Positions 35,190-42,609 of a stretch of DNA of 64,000 nt are shown here, piece by piece. The position numbers were made by a program, and so were the translations under genes. Below the pieces are notes generated by a model that saw nothing but the letters and a program-made list of their open reading frames with translations, was not told the DNA's origin and searched no databases. Each line of letters begins with the position of its first letter. Positions within the stretch are counted from its first letter, which is position 1. Source of the DNA: Actinomadura rupiterrae (lineage in GTDB: Bacteria; Actinomycetota; Actinomycetes; Streptosporangiales; Streptosporangiaceae); the NCBI RefSeq assembly GCF_024172125.1, contig NZ_JAMZEA010000004.1, positions 62,001 to 126,000 on the forward strand, read 5' to 3'.

Positions 35190-35801
35190 ATGGGTGTGCA
35201 GGCCGAACGCGTGTTCGCCGCCGTCGCCGAGCGAGGCTTCCCCGACCCATGGGCGACCTTCGGCGAACACCTCTCCTGGGAAGCGGCATTCGCGGTCCAG
35301 CTCAAAGCCCACATCGACACCGCCCGCAAAGACCCCGACGGGCCGGCCGCCGTCCAGGCATTGGATCTGTTCGCACGCAAAGCGGCGAACCTGGAGGCCG
35401 CCCAGCGGCTGCTGGCCGAGGTCACCGACGAATACGACGCGTCCGGCATGTGGACCGTCCTGGACCAACGAGCGGCACGCCTGGACACCCAGGACATGAC
35501 CGAGCGCTGGGCCAAGGGCCTGGTATCGCACCCGTTCCCCATCGCACTGCGGTCCCTGGAGTTCAACTGGGGCTACATGAAGCAGCACGGCGTCCGGGCC
35601 TTCTACGAAATGACCGCCCGCTACGTCGCCGACCTCGCCGACAACACCACCCGCTGGCACGCCGCGTTCGTCGCCGAACAGAACACCGGCGTCATCGACC
35701 GCATCACCACCGTGGAAGCCGACCTCGCCAGCGAGGAAGCGCCCATGCATTGCGATATCTGCAAGAAGACCATCACAGCGCTCCTCTACCTGGACGGCTG
35801 A
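35190..35801 (+). CDS. hypothetical protein in operon with hisS (203 aa)
   Basis: The ATG at 35190, 35 bp behind hisS, gives MGVQAERVFAAVAERGFPDP. The body is helical and soluble (WEAAFAVQLKAHIDTARKDP; LEAAQRLLAEVTDEYDASGM; LRSLEFNWGYMKQHGVRAFY). It ends in a single zinc-knuckle-like CDIC (APMHCDICKKTITALLYLDG). I recognise no family. The close spacing suggests co-transcription with hisS and a linked role. Confidence 0.65.
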   Translation: MGVQAERVFAAVAERGFPDPWATFGEHLSWEAAFAVQLKAHIDTARKDPDGPAAVQALDLFARKAANLEAAQRLLAEVTDEYDASGMWTVLDQRAARLDTQDMTERWAKGLVSHPFPIALRSLEFNWGYMKQHGVRAFYEMTARYVADLADNTTRWHAAFVAEQNTGVIDRITTVEADLASEEAPMHCDICKKTITALLYLDG

Positions 35802-35982
35802 ACGAGCCTGAGCCGGGCCGGGAGTGGTCACCCTTGTCCGGCCGATTCGTTCAGGTCGCCGAGTTAGCTCTCGACGCATGGAACCGATGTAGCCCGCCGC
35901 AGTGAAGAGGGCCGAGGAGGAAAGGGGCGGGACGGCTGCCCGGGGGCCCGCAACCGTCCCACCCGGTAATGTGAGGCCCCGC

Positions 35983-36008
35983 CCATTCCGTCCGATACGA
36001 CGGAATGG
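35983..36008. terminator. hairpin downstream of the hisS operon
   Basis: CCATTCCGTC-CGATAC-GACGGAATGG is a perfect 10-bp stem with a 6-base loop, ~180 bp behind the 35801 stop. It is the first of two hairpins between convergent genes. Confidence 0.55.
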
Positions 36009-36045
36009 ACGGGTCCCTAGACTCCGTCTCCCGTACGCTGTGGTC

Positions 36046-36076
36046 GGGACCAGCCTGTTAGGGACAGGCTGGTCCC
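36046..36076. terminator. bidirectional terminator between convergent genes
   Basis: GGGACCAGCCTG and CAGGCTGGTCCC form a perfect 12-bp stem with a 7-base loop. It ends 4 bases from the stop of the leftward HATPase gene and is followed by TTCC on the plus strand. Confidence 0.75.
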
Positions 36077-36079
36077 TTC

Positions 36080-36562
36080 CTACGAGACAGGCGGGATCTC
36101 CAGTTCGAAGAGGTCGGCGAGCGGCTTGTCGAGGTGGAACTCGGCCCAGACCTTGTGCCCCTGGCGGATGGTGCGCTCGATCCCGTACCGCTCGGCCAAT
36201 CTGGCCACCGCATAAAGGCCGCGGCCACTCTCGGCGAACTCGTCCGGCGTCTTGACGATCGGGATCCCTCCACCACCCAAGTCAACGACCGCGACGTAGG
36301 CAGGGTCGTCATAGACGACCTCCAGACCGAACCAGCCGCCCGCCTTGCCTGAGCGCGTGTGCCGAATGGTGTTCGCGACCAGCTCTCTCACGATGAACTC
36401 GGCCACGTCCACGCACAACGCGCCAGAGAACAACGTCCGCGCAAACTCGCGGGCCGCCCGGGCTTGCTCGGGTCGGCCCGCATAGGTGCGGCGCCATCGC
36501 ATCTCCTCCGATCCCCACAGAAACTCCGCCGCCGAACCCGGCGTGTGCTTGAGACACTTCAT
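36080..36562 (-). CDS. HATPase_c anti-sigma/regulatory kinase-like protein (160 aa)
   Basis: The ATG at 36562 lies after GGAGGA. The protein is a single RsbW-like ATPase domain: N box FIVRELVANTIRHTRSG, G1-like VDLGGGGIP, and ESGRGLYAVARLAERYGIER. Such proteins bind sigma factors or phosphorylate STAS antagonists. The unusual GGGG run replaces the D-x-G-x-G spacing, so ATP binding may be altered. It is upstream of, and oriented like, the RiPP operon but separated by ~310 bp. Its partner is unknown. Confidence 0.85.
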   Translation of the reverse strand: MKCLKHTPGSAAEFLWGSEEMRWRRTYAGRPEQARAAREFARTLFSGALCVDVAEFIVRELVANTIRHTRSGKAGGWFGLEVVYDDPAYVAVVDLGGGGIPIVKTPDEFAESGRGLYAVARLAERYGIERTIRQGHKVWAEFHLDKPLADLFELEIPPVS

Positions 36563-36875
36563 CCTCGGTGTTCCTCCTTCCTATCCCACCTACCAAGCGG
36601 TCACCGGTACCTACTTGCCACGGGCGTATCGACCGGACATCTACCCCCGTTCACACGCTGGGGGATGGGGCCACCAGCAGGTGGGACTATTCAGCAGCTC
36701 CGGAAGGCGCGACTCAGGTCCGGTAGTGCGCCTTGGAAGTGGCATTCCAGTTCTGCATACATCGCCTTTCGGTGAGCGGGATGCTGCTCTTCGTAGTCGG
36801 TTGAGGGCGTGTGAACGTTCGGGCATTTGTCGGCACCAGATCCCGGAGGGCCTGGGCTCAGCCGTCCCGCAGGGA
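36563..36875. other. intergenic with a possible small remnant ORF
   Basis: A leftward frame ending at 36691 reads CPNVHTPSTDYEEQHPAHRK and AMYAELECHFQGALPDLSR. It looks protein-like but has no start codon outside the preceding gene. It may be the remnant of another small gene. The rest shows no feature. Confidence 0.35.
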
Positions 36876-37328
36876 TTACGTCAGGGCGTACGCGAGCGTC
36901 AGGAGCTGTTCGCGGGGCAGGTAGATGCGAGCGGACTCAGACAAGGCGGTGCCTTGCTCGGGCTCGTAGAGGAGCGGGACGTCGATGCGCCACGATCCGT
37001 GCTGCCACCGAGATGTCACAGCCGGGCCAAGTGCGGTGCGGGCGAGGATGTTGACCAGGCGGATGGTGTCAGGCACCGGCATCTTCAGCCAGGCCCAGCC
37101 GCGGTAGTACTCCAGGTATCCGGCGTGGCCGGTGGGTGGGCGGTTCGGCTTGGCGGCGCGGGCGGCTGCGGCGTATTCGCCGGAGTCCTGGCAGCAGCCC
37201 AGCGTCCGGTAACCACCGCGCCAAAGCGCCTGGATGACCGGGACCATGTCAATGTCGACCGGAATCGGCTGCCCGTCTGGCGACATGAGTTCGCACGTGG
37301 GGTGAATCGGCGGCTCTGTAGTTCCCAT
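36876..37328 (-). CDS. hypothetical protein, last gene of the RiPP operon (150 aa)
   Basis: The ATG at 37328 gives MGTTEPPIHPTCELMSPDGQ, then PIPVDIDMVPVIQALWRGGY, TLGCCQDSGE and YLEYYRGWAWLKMPVPDTIR. The combination 'PVD...P.I..LW..G..T..CCQ..GE' marks a small actinobacterial family of unknown function with conserved Cys. It lies 13 bp behind the phosphotransferase gene and is therefore co-transcribed. A role in RiPP maturation or self-protection is possible but untested. Confidence 0.65.
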   Translation of the reverse strand: MGTTEPPIHPTCELMSPDGQPIPVDIDMVPVIQALWRGGYRTLGCCQDSGEYAAAARAAKPNRPPTGHAGYLEYYRGWAWLKMPVPDTIRLVNILARTALGPAVTSRWQHGSWRIDVPLLYEPEQGTALSESARIYLPREQLLTLAYALT

Positions 37329-37341
37329 GGTGGGGGCATTC

Positions 37342-38118
37342 CTAGGTTCGGTGTTCGGTCCAGGCACGGGCGGCGGCGGCGAGGTCTTCCGCCCAGCGGT
37401 GCCCATCGCTTTCGGCGATTCCTCGCCACATCTGGGCCTGTACACGGGCGAACTCGGTCACCGCCTCGTCCGGTGCGTGGCGCCAGGACGGGAGAGCAGA
37501 GACCTGGGCCTCGGCCTGCTGCGGGGTGTGCCCTGCGGAGACGAGCCACACGATCAGGCAGGCCGGGTCGATCCAGTCGGCGCCTGCCGTCGGCCAGGCC
37601 CAGTCGACGAGCCAGGCGTTGTCGTCGGTGATCAAGACGTTGGTGGGTGTCCACTCGGTGTGCAGGAGCCGATCGCCGGCGAACAAGGCGGCCTTGTCCG
37701 AGTACGCGGCCCAGCGTTGGCGTGCGTCCTTGAGCTCTATCGGCGGTGCGGGAATCCGCTGGAGGCGGTCGAGGGTCGCGATCAGCTTGGGAAGGTCCAG
37801 CGACCCAGGCGTGTAGTCGACGGGGCGCCCTGGGATGTATTCGAAGCCGAGCAGGTGCCAGCCGTCAGCCTGCTGCGACCACAGCAATTGCGGGGAGACC
37901 GAGAGAACGTGGGGGTTCACCTGCTGCTCGCGATGCTGGGTCCATGCGCGGGGATGGTCCTCTCGCATGCCTTTGACAAAGCATGTGCCTTGGTCGGTGT
38001 AGACGACGACCGCGATCTCCGCGTTGCGTCCCTGGCTCACCGGCTCGGCGCGCCGGATGGGGCCGGTTCGGGCTTCGATGAGGTCGCGGACGTCCTGCCA
38101 GGTGTGTCGCTTGTTCAT
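37342..38118 (-). CDS. APH-type phosphotransferase of the RiPP operon
   Basis: 258 residues with the aminoglycoside/choline-kinase-like fold. It has an N-lobe (IAVVVYTDQGTCFVKGMRED), a catalytic loop LLHTEWTPTNVLI (HxDxxxxN with Glu in place of Asp) and a metal-binding AWLVDWAWPTAGADWIDPAC. Kinases of this class phosphorylate small molecules or, in some RiPP clusters, Ser/Thr of the peptide. It is 76 bp behind the precursor gene across a strong hairpin, so it is likely expressed at a lower level than the peptide. The Asp-to-Glu change in the catalytic loop is notable. Confidence 0.82.
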   Translation of the reverse strand: MNKRHTWQDVRDLIEARTGPIRRAEPVSQGRNAEIAVVVYTDQGTCFVKGMREDHPRAWTQHREQQVNPHVLSVSPQLLWSQQADGWHLLGFEYIPGRPVDYTPGSLDLPKLIATLDRLQRIPAPPIELKDARQRWAAYSDKAALFAGDRLLHTEWTPTNVLITDDNAWLVDWAWPTAGADWIDPACLIVWLVSAGHTPQQAEAQVSALPSWRHAPDEAVTEFARVQAQMWRGIAESDGHRWAEDLAAAARAWTEHRT

Positions 38119-38140
38119 TGCGGAACCTTATGGGCGGGGT

Positions 38141-38182
38141 CCCGGCGCGGCCCCTCCCTCGCAGGGTGTGGGCCGCGCCGGG
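38141..38182 (-). terminator. attenuator-like hairpin behind the precursor gene
   Basis: CCCGGCGCGGCCC and GGGCCGCGCCGGG form a perfect 13-bp stem with a 16-base loop between precursor stop (38194) and kinase start (38118). There is no U-run, so partial termination or mRNA stabilisation of the upstream peptide message is likely. Confidence 0.7.
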
Positions 38183-38193
38183 TGTGATCGGGA

Positions 38194-38322
38194 TCAGTAC
38201 GGGTTGTCGTCGCCGCACCCGAGCATCGCGTCGGGCGAGGCGATCGTGTCCATGTCCTGGATGAACACGATCTCCTCCTCGTCGGTCAGCACGGGCGGCG
38301 CCGGTTGGAGGTCAACCTGCAT
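38194..38322 (-). CDS. putative RiPP precursor peptide (42 aa)
   Basis: The ATG at 38322 has an ideal AGGAG six bases upstream and overlaps the radical SAM gene by 11 bases. The peptide begins MQVDLQPAPPVLTDEEEIVF, has an acidic middle (IQDMDTIASPDAM) and ends LGCGDDNPY. A short acidic leader followed by a Gly/Cys/Asp/Tyr-containing tail next to a SPASM enzyme is the hallmark of radical-SAM RiPP precursors. The tail has one Cys, so a thioether or a C-C/C-X crosslink involving Cys, Asn or Tyr are options. I cannot match GCGDDNPY to a characterised class. Confidence 0.72.
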   Translation of the reverse strand: MQVDLQPAPPVLTDEEEIVFIQDMDTIASPDAMLGCGDDNPY

Positions 38323-39436
38323 TCGGACTCCTTTCTCGGTGCTGGCAGTAGGTCGCCAGCGGGGCTTGGGCCTTGCGGTAGAGGGCCGCCAAGGGCATGC
38401 AAGTGGCGCAGTTCCCGGCCAGGGTGCAACCGGTGCATCCGCCTTGTCGTTTGAGAAGTTGATCGGCGATGGCGCCGAGACGCTTGAGCCCGTCCGCCCC
38501 TTCGATGTGCAGGAGGATGTTCGGTTCGCGACCGATCTTGCAGATGGACGCCCGGCCGAGCGGGTCGACATGGAACGAGGTGTGCCCGGCATCGCAGCCG
38601 GTGAAGGGACGACGGTTGGTCAGGTACTCCGGGGACTGGCTCGGCAGGCTCTCCGCCCCACCGCGGATCGTCGGCGAGATCGCCGAGTACTCGCGGTAGC
38701 GCAGGCCGAATCGATCAGCCAGTCCTTGCATCTGTTCGACCTCGTGGACGTTGTCCTTGGTGATGATCAGCGACAGGTCGAGCGGCAGCTCAGCCTCGAT
38801 GGCCGCGCGCAACCCGCGCATGAACCGGCGAAAGGCGCCGCGCCGCTGAGTGAGCCCGTCATAGGTGTCGGCCGTTGCCCCGTACAGGCTGAGCGTCACC
38901 TTGTGCGGCCGGCGTTTGGTCAAGCTGTCCAAGACGAGCGGTGACGCTAGTCGCGAGCCGTTCGTCAGGACATCGAGCATCATGCCCAGGTCCCAGGCGT
39001 GCTCGTAGACCGGAACGAACAGCCGGTCGATCATCGGCTCGCCACCAGTGAGCTGACACCACACCACTCCGGCGTTCCGCATCGCCTCCAGGACCAGGAC
39101 GCGGTCGTCCCAGGCCAGGCCCTCGAACTTCTTCAGCCCGAGGTAGCACATCTTGCAGTCGTAGTTACAGCCGAGATTCAGCTCATACGACGCGCGCCCA
39201 TAAGCCAGAGGCGAGACCGACCGGGCCAACAGGACACCCGCCGCCTGCCGCTCCGACAGGTCGAGCTGCCAGGCCTCTCGCGCGGCCCGGGCAAGCCAAC
39301 CCGGGACCGGAAGCCCGGCGGCGACGGCCTGCCGAAGCTCGGCGTACTTGCGATACGGGATCTTCAACCCGCCGTTTCGTCCGGGACGCAGAACATAGAA
39401 ATCGTCCAGGAAGGGGGCAATCACCAACTCATGCAC
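38312..39436 (-). CDS. radical SAM/SPASM peptide-modifying enzyme
   Basis: A GTG at 39436 preceded by GGAGGAGG gives MHELVIAPFLDDFYVLRPGR and a 374-residue protein; an upstream ATG at 39481 lacks a site. The SAM cluster motif CNYDCKMC (CxxxCxxC) is followed by LTGGEPMIDRL. The C-terminal half has SPASM-type cysteines: CDAGHTSFHVDPLGRASIC, CTGCTLAGNCATC and a last YC. The N-terminal ~90 residues may form a peptide-recognition element, which I cannot confirm. It sits between a small membrane protein gene and the precursor gene. SPASM enzymes install crosslinks or remove residues in RiPP precursors. Confidence 0.87.
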   Translation of the reverse strand: MHELVIAPFLDDFYVLRPGRNGGLKIPYRKYAELRQAVAAGLPVPGWLARAAREAWQLDLSERQAAGVLLARSVSPLAYGRASYELNLGCNYDCKMCYLGLKKFEGLAWDDRVLVLEAMRNAGVVWCQLTGGEPMIDRLFVPVYEHAWDLGMMLDVLTNGSRLASPLVLDSLTKRRPHKVTLSLYGATADTYDGLTQRRGAFRRFMRGLRAAIEAELPLDLSLIITKDNVHEVEQMQGLADRFGLRYREYSAISPTIRGGAESLPSQSPEYLTNRRPFTGCDAGHTSFHVDPLGRASICKIGREPNILLHIEGADGLKRLGAIADQLLKRQGGCTGCTLAGNCATCMPLAALYRKAQAPLATYCQHRERSPNAG

Positions 39437-39593
39437 CGTGCGACCTCCTCCCCCGGCGGTGCCTTCCGATTTGGTGGACATGTCGAGGCTGCACCATCAC
39501 GACCCGAACCAGCAGCGCGATCGCGACCGCGCTTCCTGACACCATGAAGAGCAGGGCCATCAAGGCCACCGCCGCGTTGGTTCCCTGAATCAT
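39429..39593 (-). CDS. small single-span membrane protein (54 aa)
   Basis: The ATG at 39593 (MIQGTNAAVALMALLFMVSG) starts a peptide with one hydrophobic segment to about residue 33 and a basic His/Arg-rich tail (RHVHQIGRHRRGRRSHGA). It overlaps the GTG of the radical SAM gene by 8 bases and is therefore the first gene of the operon. It may be an anchor, a transporter accessory or an immunity peptide. Confidence 0.6.
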   Translation of the reverse strand: MIQGTNAAVALMALLFMVSGSAVAIALLVRVVMVQPRHVHQIGRHRRGRRSHGA

Positions 39594-39830
39594 CGACCGC
39601 TCCCAGAAGACACGTTCGTTGTGAACGACGCCTGAACTGTGGCGCTCACCGCAGCGCCTGCCAATCGCGTCGACAACGCGAGTTCGCCGGATCCGCACCG
39701 CCTGCGCGAAATTCCGTCCCCCAATCCGCGTCCACGAGACGGAAACGGTCGCCACCTGTGGACATGCCAAGACCGGACGGCCGGGGCGGCCTACGCTGCT
39801 GTCAGGCGGACATCCCGAGCCGGAGGCAAC
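39594..39830. promoter_or_regulatory. divergent promoter region between RiPP operon and XRE regulator
   Basis: 237 bp separate the leftward RiPP operon from the rightward HTH gene. Both must initiate here, and the regulator could act on this region. No clear -35/-10 or operator could be chosen by eye. Confidence 0.4.
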
Positions 39831-40514
39831 ATGGCCCGAGGAGAGCACCGGCCGTCCTGCGCGAAGACGTGGCGCGAACGGGCCGAGCGGGAAGGCATGT
39901 CATCGTGGCAAACCGTCCAAGCAATCCACGACTGCTGTGGAGTCAGCTACCTCAAAGCCCACCGGCTCGCACGGGGTTGGACCGCCTCCGCCGCCATCGA
40001 GGAACTGGCCCGGCTCTGTGCCCGCGAAAACCTCCCCGCGCCCAAGGCGAACATCGACCTACTCAACTCATGGGAGAACGGTCGCTCCCGACCGCTCGTT
40101 GAGACGATCGACCAGCTCGCACGGTTGTACAAATCCAACTCAATCCGACTCGGCTTCGCCGCCGACTACGGCGACGAAGAGACCGCTCCGGTCGTACCGG
40201 TTGCCCGCGAGATCACATCACCCGTTGGCAGCGATGCAGCTCCTGCCGCGCTCTTCTATCGCTACCTGCGCAGTCCGGCCCACCCCGTCGCCGACCTCCT
40301 CGCCGAGGTCGAACACGTCCGGAAGTGGATGGACCGGACCCTCGCCCAAGGCACCGTCACCGAAGACCAGATGGATCAACTCGACGAAACGGTTCTCCGC
40401 CTCCGCCAGGACCACCTCGTCACACCGCCGCTCGTGATGCTCTGCCAGCTCATGTACGTCCCGGGGTGCCGAACTGGCGCCCGGCATTGTCAAGCAATTA
40501 GGGGCTGGGCCTAA
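39831..40514 (+). CDS. XRE-type regulator, C-terminally truncated
   Basis: The ATG at 39831 follows GGAGG at good spacing. The N-terminal region contains a HTH (MSSWQTVQAIHDCCGVSYLK, then AHRLARGWTASAAIEELARL and NSWENGRSRPLVETIDQLAR). The helical middle ends TPPLVMLCQLMY, after which the sequence changes to VPGCRTGARHCQAIRGWA and stops. Relatives are usually much longer, continuing into a TPR/NPR-like region, so this copy seems truncated by rearrangement near 40460. It is divergent from the RiPP operon and may once have regulated it. Confidence 0.7.
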   Translation: MARGEHRPSCAKTWRERAEREGMSSWQTVQAIHDCCGVSYLKAHRLARGWTASAAIEELARLCARENLPAPKANIDLLNSWENGRSRPLVETIDQLARLYKSNSIRLGFAADYGDEETAPVVPVAREITSPVGSDAAPAALFYRYLRSPAHPVADLLAEVEHVRKWMDRTLAQGTVTEDQMDQLDETVLRLRQDHLVTPPLVMLCQLMYVPGCRTGARHCQAIRGWA

Positions 40515-40585
40515 AGGAGGGACAGCCGAACGTTCCGGCAACAGACTCCTGTCGACGTTGATCCTCAAGGCTGAGGAGGCACCCC

Positions 40586-41278
40586 GTGAACCTTGGACTA
40601 CGTGCGACGGCAACGGCCCTTGCCGCCGTTGCGGCTCTCGCGGTCCCCGTTCCCACTCAGGCGTCCACCAGCACACCGAAGCCGGCGCTGCCGCACCCGC
40701 CCGGGCTCCGCCAGCACACCGAGTACACCAAACCGGCACCGGTCGCGCTGCCGGATGGGCGGCGGGTCGCCCCGAAGCAAGCATCCCCAAGCGGCCTCGG
40801 CTCCTACATCGGCGCCTATGGGTGGGACGTCAAAATCACAGGGGGCTGCCTGACCGCCAGAGGAAACATCAGCGGCTACCAGGCCTACACCGACTACTGC
40901 GGGGACAGAACCGACCAGCTGTGGGACATGTACGAGGTAGACGGCGCCGGATTCCCCGGCCACTGGTACAAGTTCGTCAACCGCTACAACGGACTCTGCC
41001 TCGACGCCGACGCCAACAACATCACCCACAACGGCGACAGGGTCCAGACCTGGACATGCCTGGACGCGCAACAGAACCAGCGATGGGGCACCAGCTCCAT
41101 CGCTACCGCATTGTGGGGCCCGATCTACAACCTGACCGGCTACCGGGACGTGATGCTGGGGATCGGCACGGCCGACGCCCTGGACGCCGACCTCAACTAC
41201 GCGGGCTCCCAGCAGTGGCCCGTACAGCTCTGGCACGACCTCGGCAGCAGCCAACGCAACCAGCAGTGGTTGTGGTGA
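40586..41278 (+). CDS. secreted ricin-B-lectin-like (QxW) protein (230 aa)
   Basis: The GTG at 40586 is preceded by GAGGAGG. A signal peptide (LRATATALAAVAALAVPVPT, then QAS) is followed by a linker and a beta-trefoil-like region with QxW repeats: CLTARGNISGYQAYTDYCGD, CLDADANNITHNGDRVQTW, QQNQRWG and a final RNQQWLW. Such domains bind sugars on cell walls or host surfaces. No catalytic domain is attached. Export by Sec is expected. Confidence 0.82.
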   Translation: MNLGLRATATALAAVAALAVPVPTQASTSTPKPALPHPPGLRQHTEYTKPAPVALPDGRRVAPKQASPSGLGSYIGAYGWDVKITGGCLTARGNISGYQAYTDYCGDRTDQLWDMYEVDGAGFPGHWYKFVNRYNGLCLDADANNITHNGDRVQTWTCLDAQQNQRWGTSSIATALWGPIYNLTGYRDVMLGIGTADALDADLNYAGSQQWPVQLWHDLGSSQRNQQWLW

Positions 41279-41481
41279 ACCGCCACCCGCCCAGCCGCCT
41301 GTGCACCAAAGCGTGATCACCACGGGCCCCCGGCCGTTGGTGGCCGGGGCCTCGTCGCGCCAGATCCGGCAAGTCCCCGCCGACCAACTCCTGGACGGCC
41401 TCGCTGACCTCGCCGACCAAGGCCCCCATTCCACTGACACAAACCGCCATCCGGGGCGCGGGATGCGCCCCCGGGGTGCCG

Positions 41482-41620
41482 TGGTCGCTCCGTGGTCGCT
41501 CGGTGGTTGCGGTAGCGGACATCAGACGGCGACACGGGGCGGCACACAAAGGGGCACGTACGCGGACACGGCAACACATCCCGGCACGGCGACGGTCCCA
41601 GCGATACGGTGGCCCGGATC
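41482..41620 (+). repeat. direct repeat copy B of att-like arm
   Basis: This matches 12381-12508 in the same orientation (GGTTGCGGTAGCGGA, CACACAAAGGGGC, GCGATACGGTGGCCCGGATC), with a 12-bp internal duplication at its start (CGTGGTCGCTC). It leads straight into a tRNA-Lys-like 3' half, which is the layout of an integrative-element end. Confidence 0.65.
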
Positions 41621-41660
41621 TTTTAATCCGTAGGTTGTGGGTTCGAGTTTCACGCGACCA
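41615..41660 (+). other. degenerate tRNA-Lys(UUU) 3' fragment, probable attachment-site remnant
   Basis: The sequence CTTTTAATCCGTAGGTTGTG continues GGTTCGAGTTTCACGCGACC. This matches the anticodon loop with TTT, 3' anticodon strand, variable loop and T-arm of actinobacterial tRNA-Lys. The 5' half (acceptor, D-arm) is absent, one base is inserted beside the anticodon stem and the T-stem has wobble pairs. It is therefore not a functional tRNA but a core site carried or left by an element. Confidence 0.6.
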
Positions 41661-42225
41661 ACCACGCCTGACCTGTGCAAACGCAGCCACCGGCGCGTTC
41701 ACCCGACGTCGCTTCATCCCCTTTTGTCCCCGTGCCTGCTCCATGTCTGCTCGGTGACCCGCATCCGCCCTGGTCAGCTCTGGATTCCGGGGCCGTTCCG
41801 GTTCCGCCGGGCCTTCAGGGGCTGTTTTCTCCCGGCCCTGCCTTCCTAGGTCATCTAGTAGCGGCGTGCGCTGTACGGGATAGATGGCTGGGCTGCATGG
41901 CCGAGGTTGCGCATTTGAGTCGTCGCTGAAGCCGACTGCTCGGAAGCGTGTGGCTGCGAACGGCGGGGGTTGTGCGGGTGCCGGGGCGGCTAGCGGGGCG
42001 CATGGCGCGTTGGATGTACGGCTCGTAGGCAGCCCTGAGCTTCGAGGTCGCGGCTTGGGTGCACCGGCCTGGACCGCGCGATCGACGAGATCCGGACAGA
42101 CCAGTCCAACGGAGAAGCTGAGCTGAAAGCACCCATCAGGCGCGGCCGCTGGCTCGAAGGACGTTTCGCATTTCTTGGTCCGCGCTGGAGCAAGATCGTC
42201 GCCGTCTTGGCGGGTCTCGCGCCGG
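41661..42225. other. intergenic, nothing recognised
   Basis: About 565 bp behind the tRNA fragment. No frame has a domain. It marks the passage from island genes to genes of ordinary chromosomal character. Confidence 0.35.
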
Positions 42226-42255
42226 CGGGCAGGGCCGCTTGCGCGGTCCTGCCCG
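42226..42255 (-). terminator. terminator of the cold-shock gene
   Basis: CGGGCAGG(G)CCGC-TTGC-GCGG(T)CCTGCCCG is a long GC-rich hairpin 28 bp behind the stop of the leftward csp gene. Confidence 0.65.
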
Positions 42256-42282
42256 TCGGTGGTCTGCTGCTGGTGCGCGTTG

Positions 42283-42486
42283 TTAAAGCGCGCGGACCAG
42301 GTCGGCCTGCATGCCCCTGGGGCCGCGGATGGAGGTGAACTCCACCTTCTGGTTCTCTTCCAGGGTGCGGAAACCGTCGGTGTCGATCACCGACTGGTGG
42401 ACGAAGATGTCGGCGCTGCCGTCACTGGGGGCGATGAACCCGAATCCCTTGTCGGGGTTGAACCACTTCACGGTTCCCTGAGTCAT
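42283..42486 (-). CDS. cspA: cold-shock domain protein (67 aa)
   Basis: This is the typical 67-residue CspA fold: [20 protein letters not shown] with RNP1 KGFGFI and RNP2-like DIFVHQSV, then [20 protein letters not shown]. It binds single-stranded nucleic acids and melts mRNA structure. It has a long leader containing a strong hairpin at 42579-42606. Actinomycetes carry several such genes, so the symbol only denotes the family. Confidence 0.95.
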   Translation of the reverse strand: MTQGTVKWFNPDKGFGFIAPSDGSADIFVHQSVIDTDGFRTLEENQKVEFTSIRGPRGMQADLVRAL

Positions 42487-42575
42487 GTGGGTGTCCTCTC
42501 ATCGGGCGACGGGCCGCGCGACTGCGCGGTCCGGGCTGCTGGCCGTACGCCCGCCTGGAGTCGCCCCCAAAAGAC

Positions 42576-42609
42576 AAAACGCCCGACGGAAGAACTCCGC
42601 GGGCGTTTT
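42576..42609 (-). promoter_or_regulatory. leader hairpin of the cold-shock gene
   Basis: AAAACGCCCG and CGGGCGTTTT flank an inner CGGA/TCCG stem. On the minus strand this gives an intrinsic-terminator-like structure followed by T-rich sequence, ~90 bp upstream of the csp ATG. It may be a temperature-responsive leader or a terminator of an upstream transcript. Confidence 0.5.

Noticed and set aside
41615..41660. Functional tRNA-Lys gene
   Set aside because: The 5' half is missing, the anticodon stem has an extra base and the T-stem is imperfect, so only a remnant is present.
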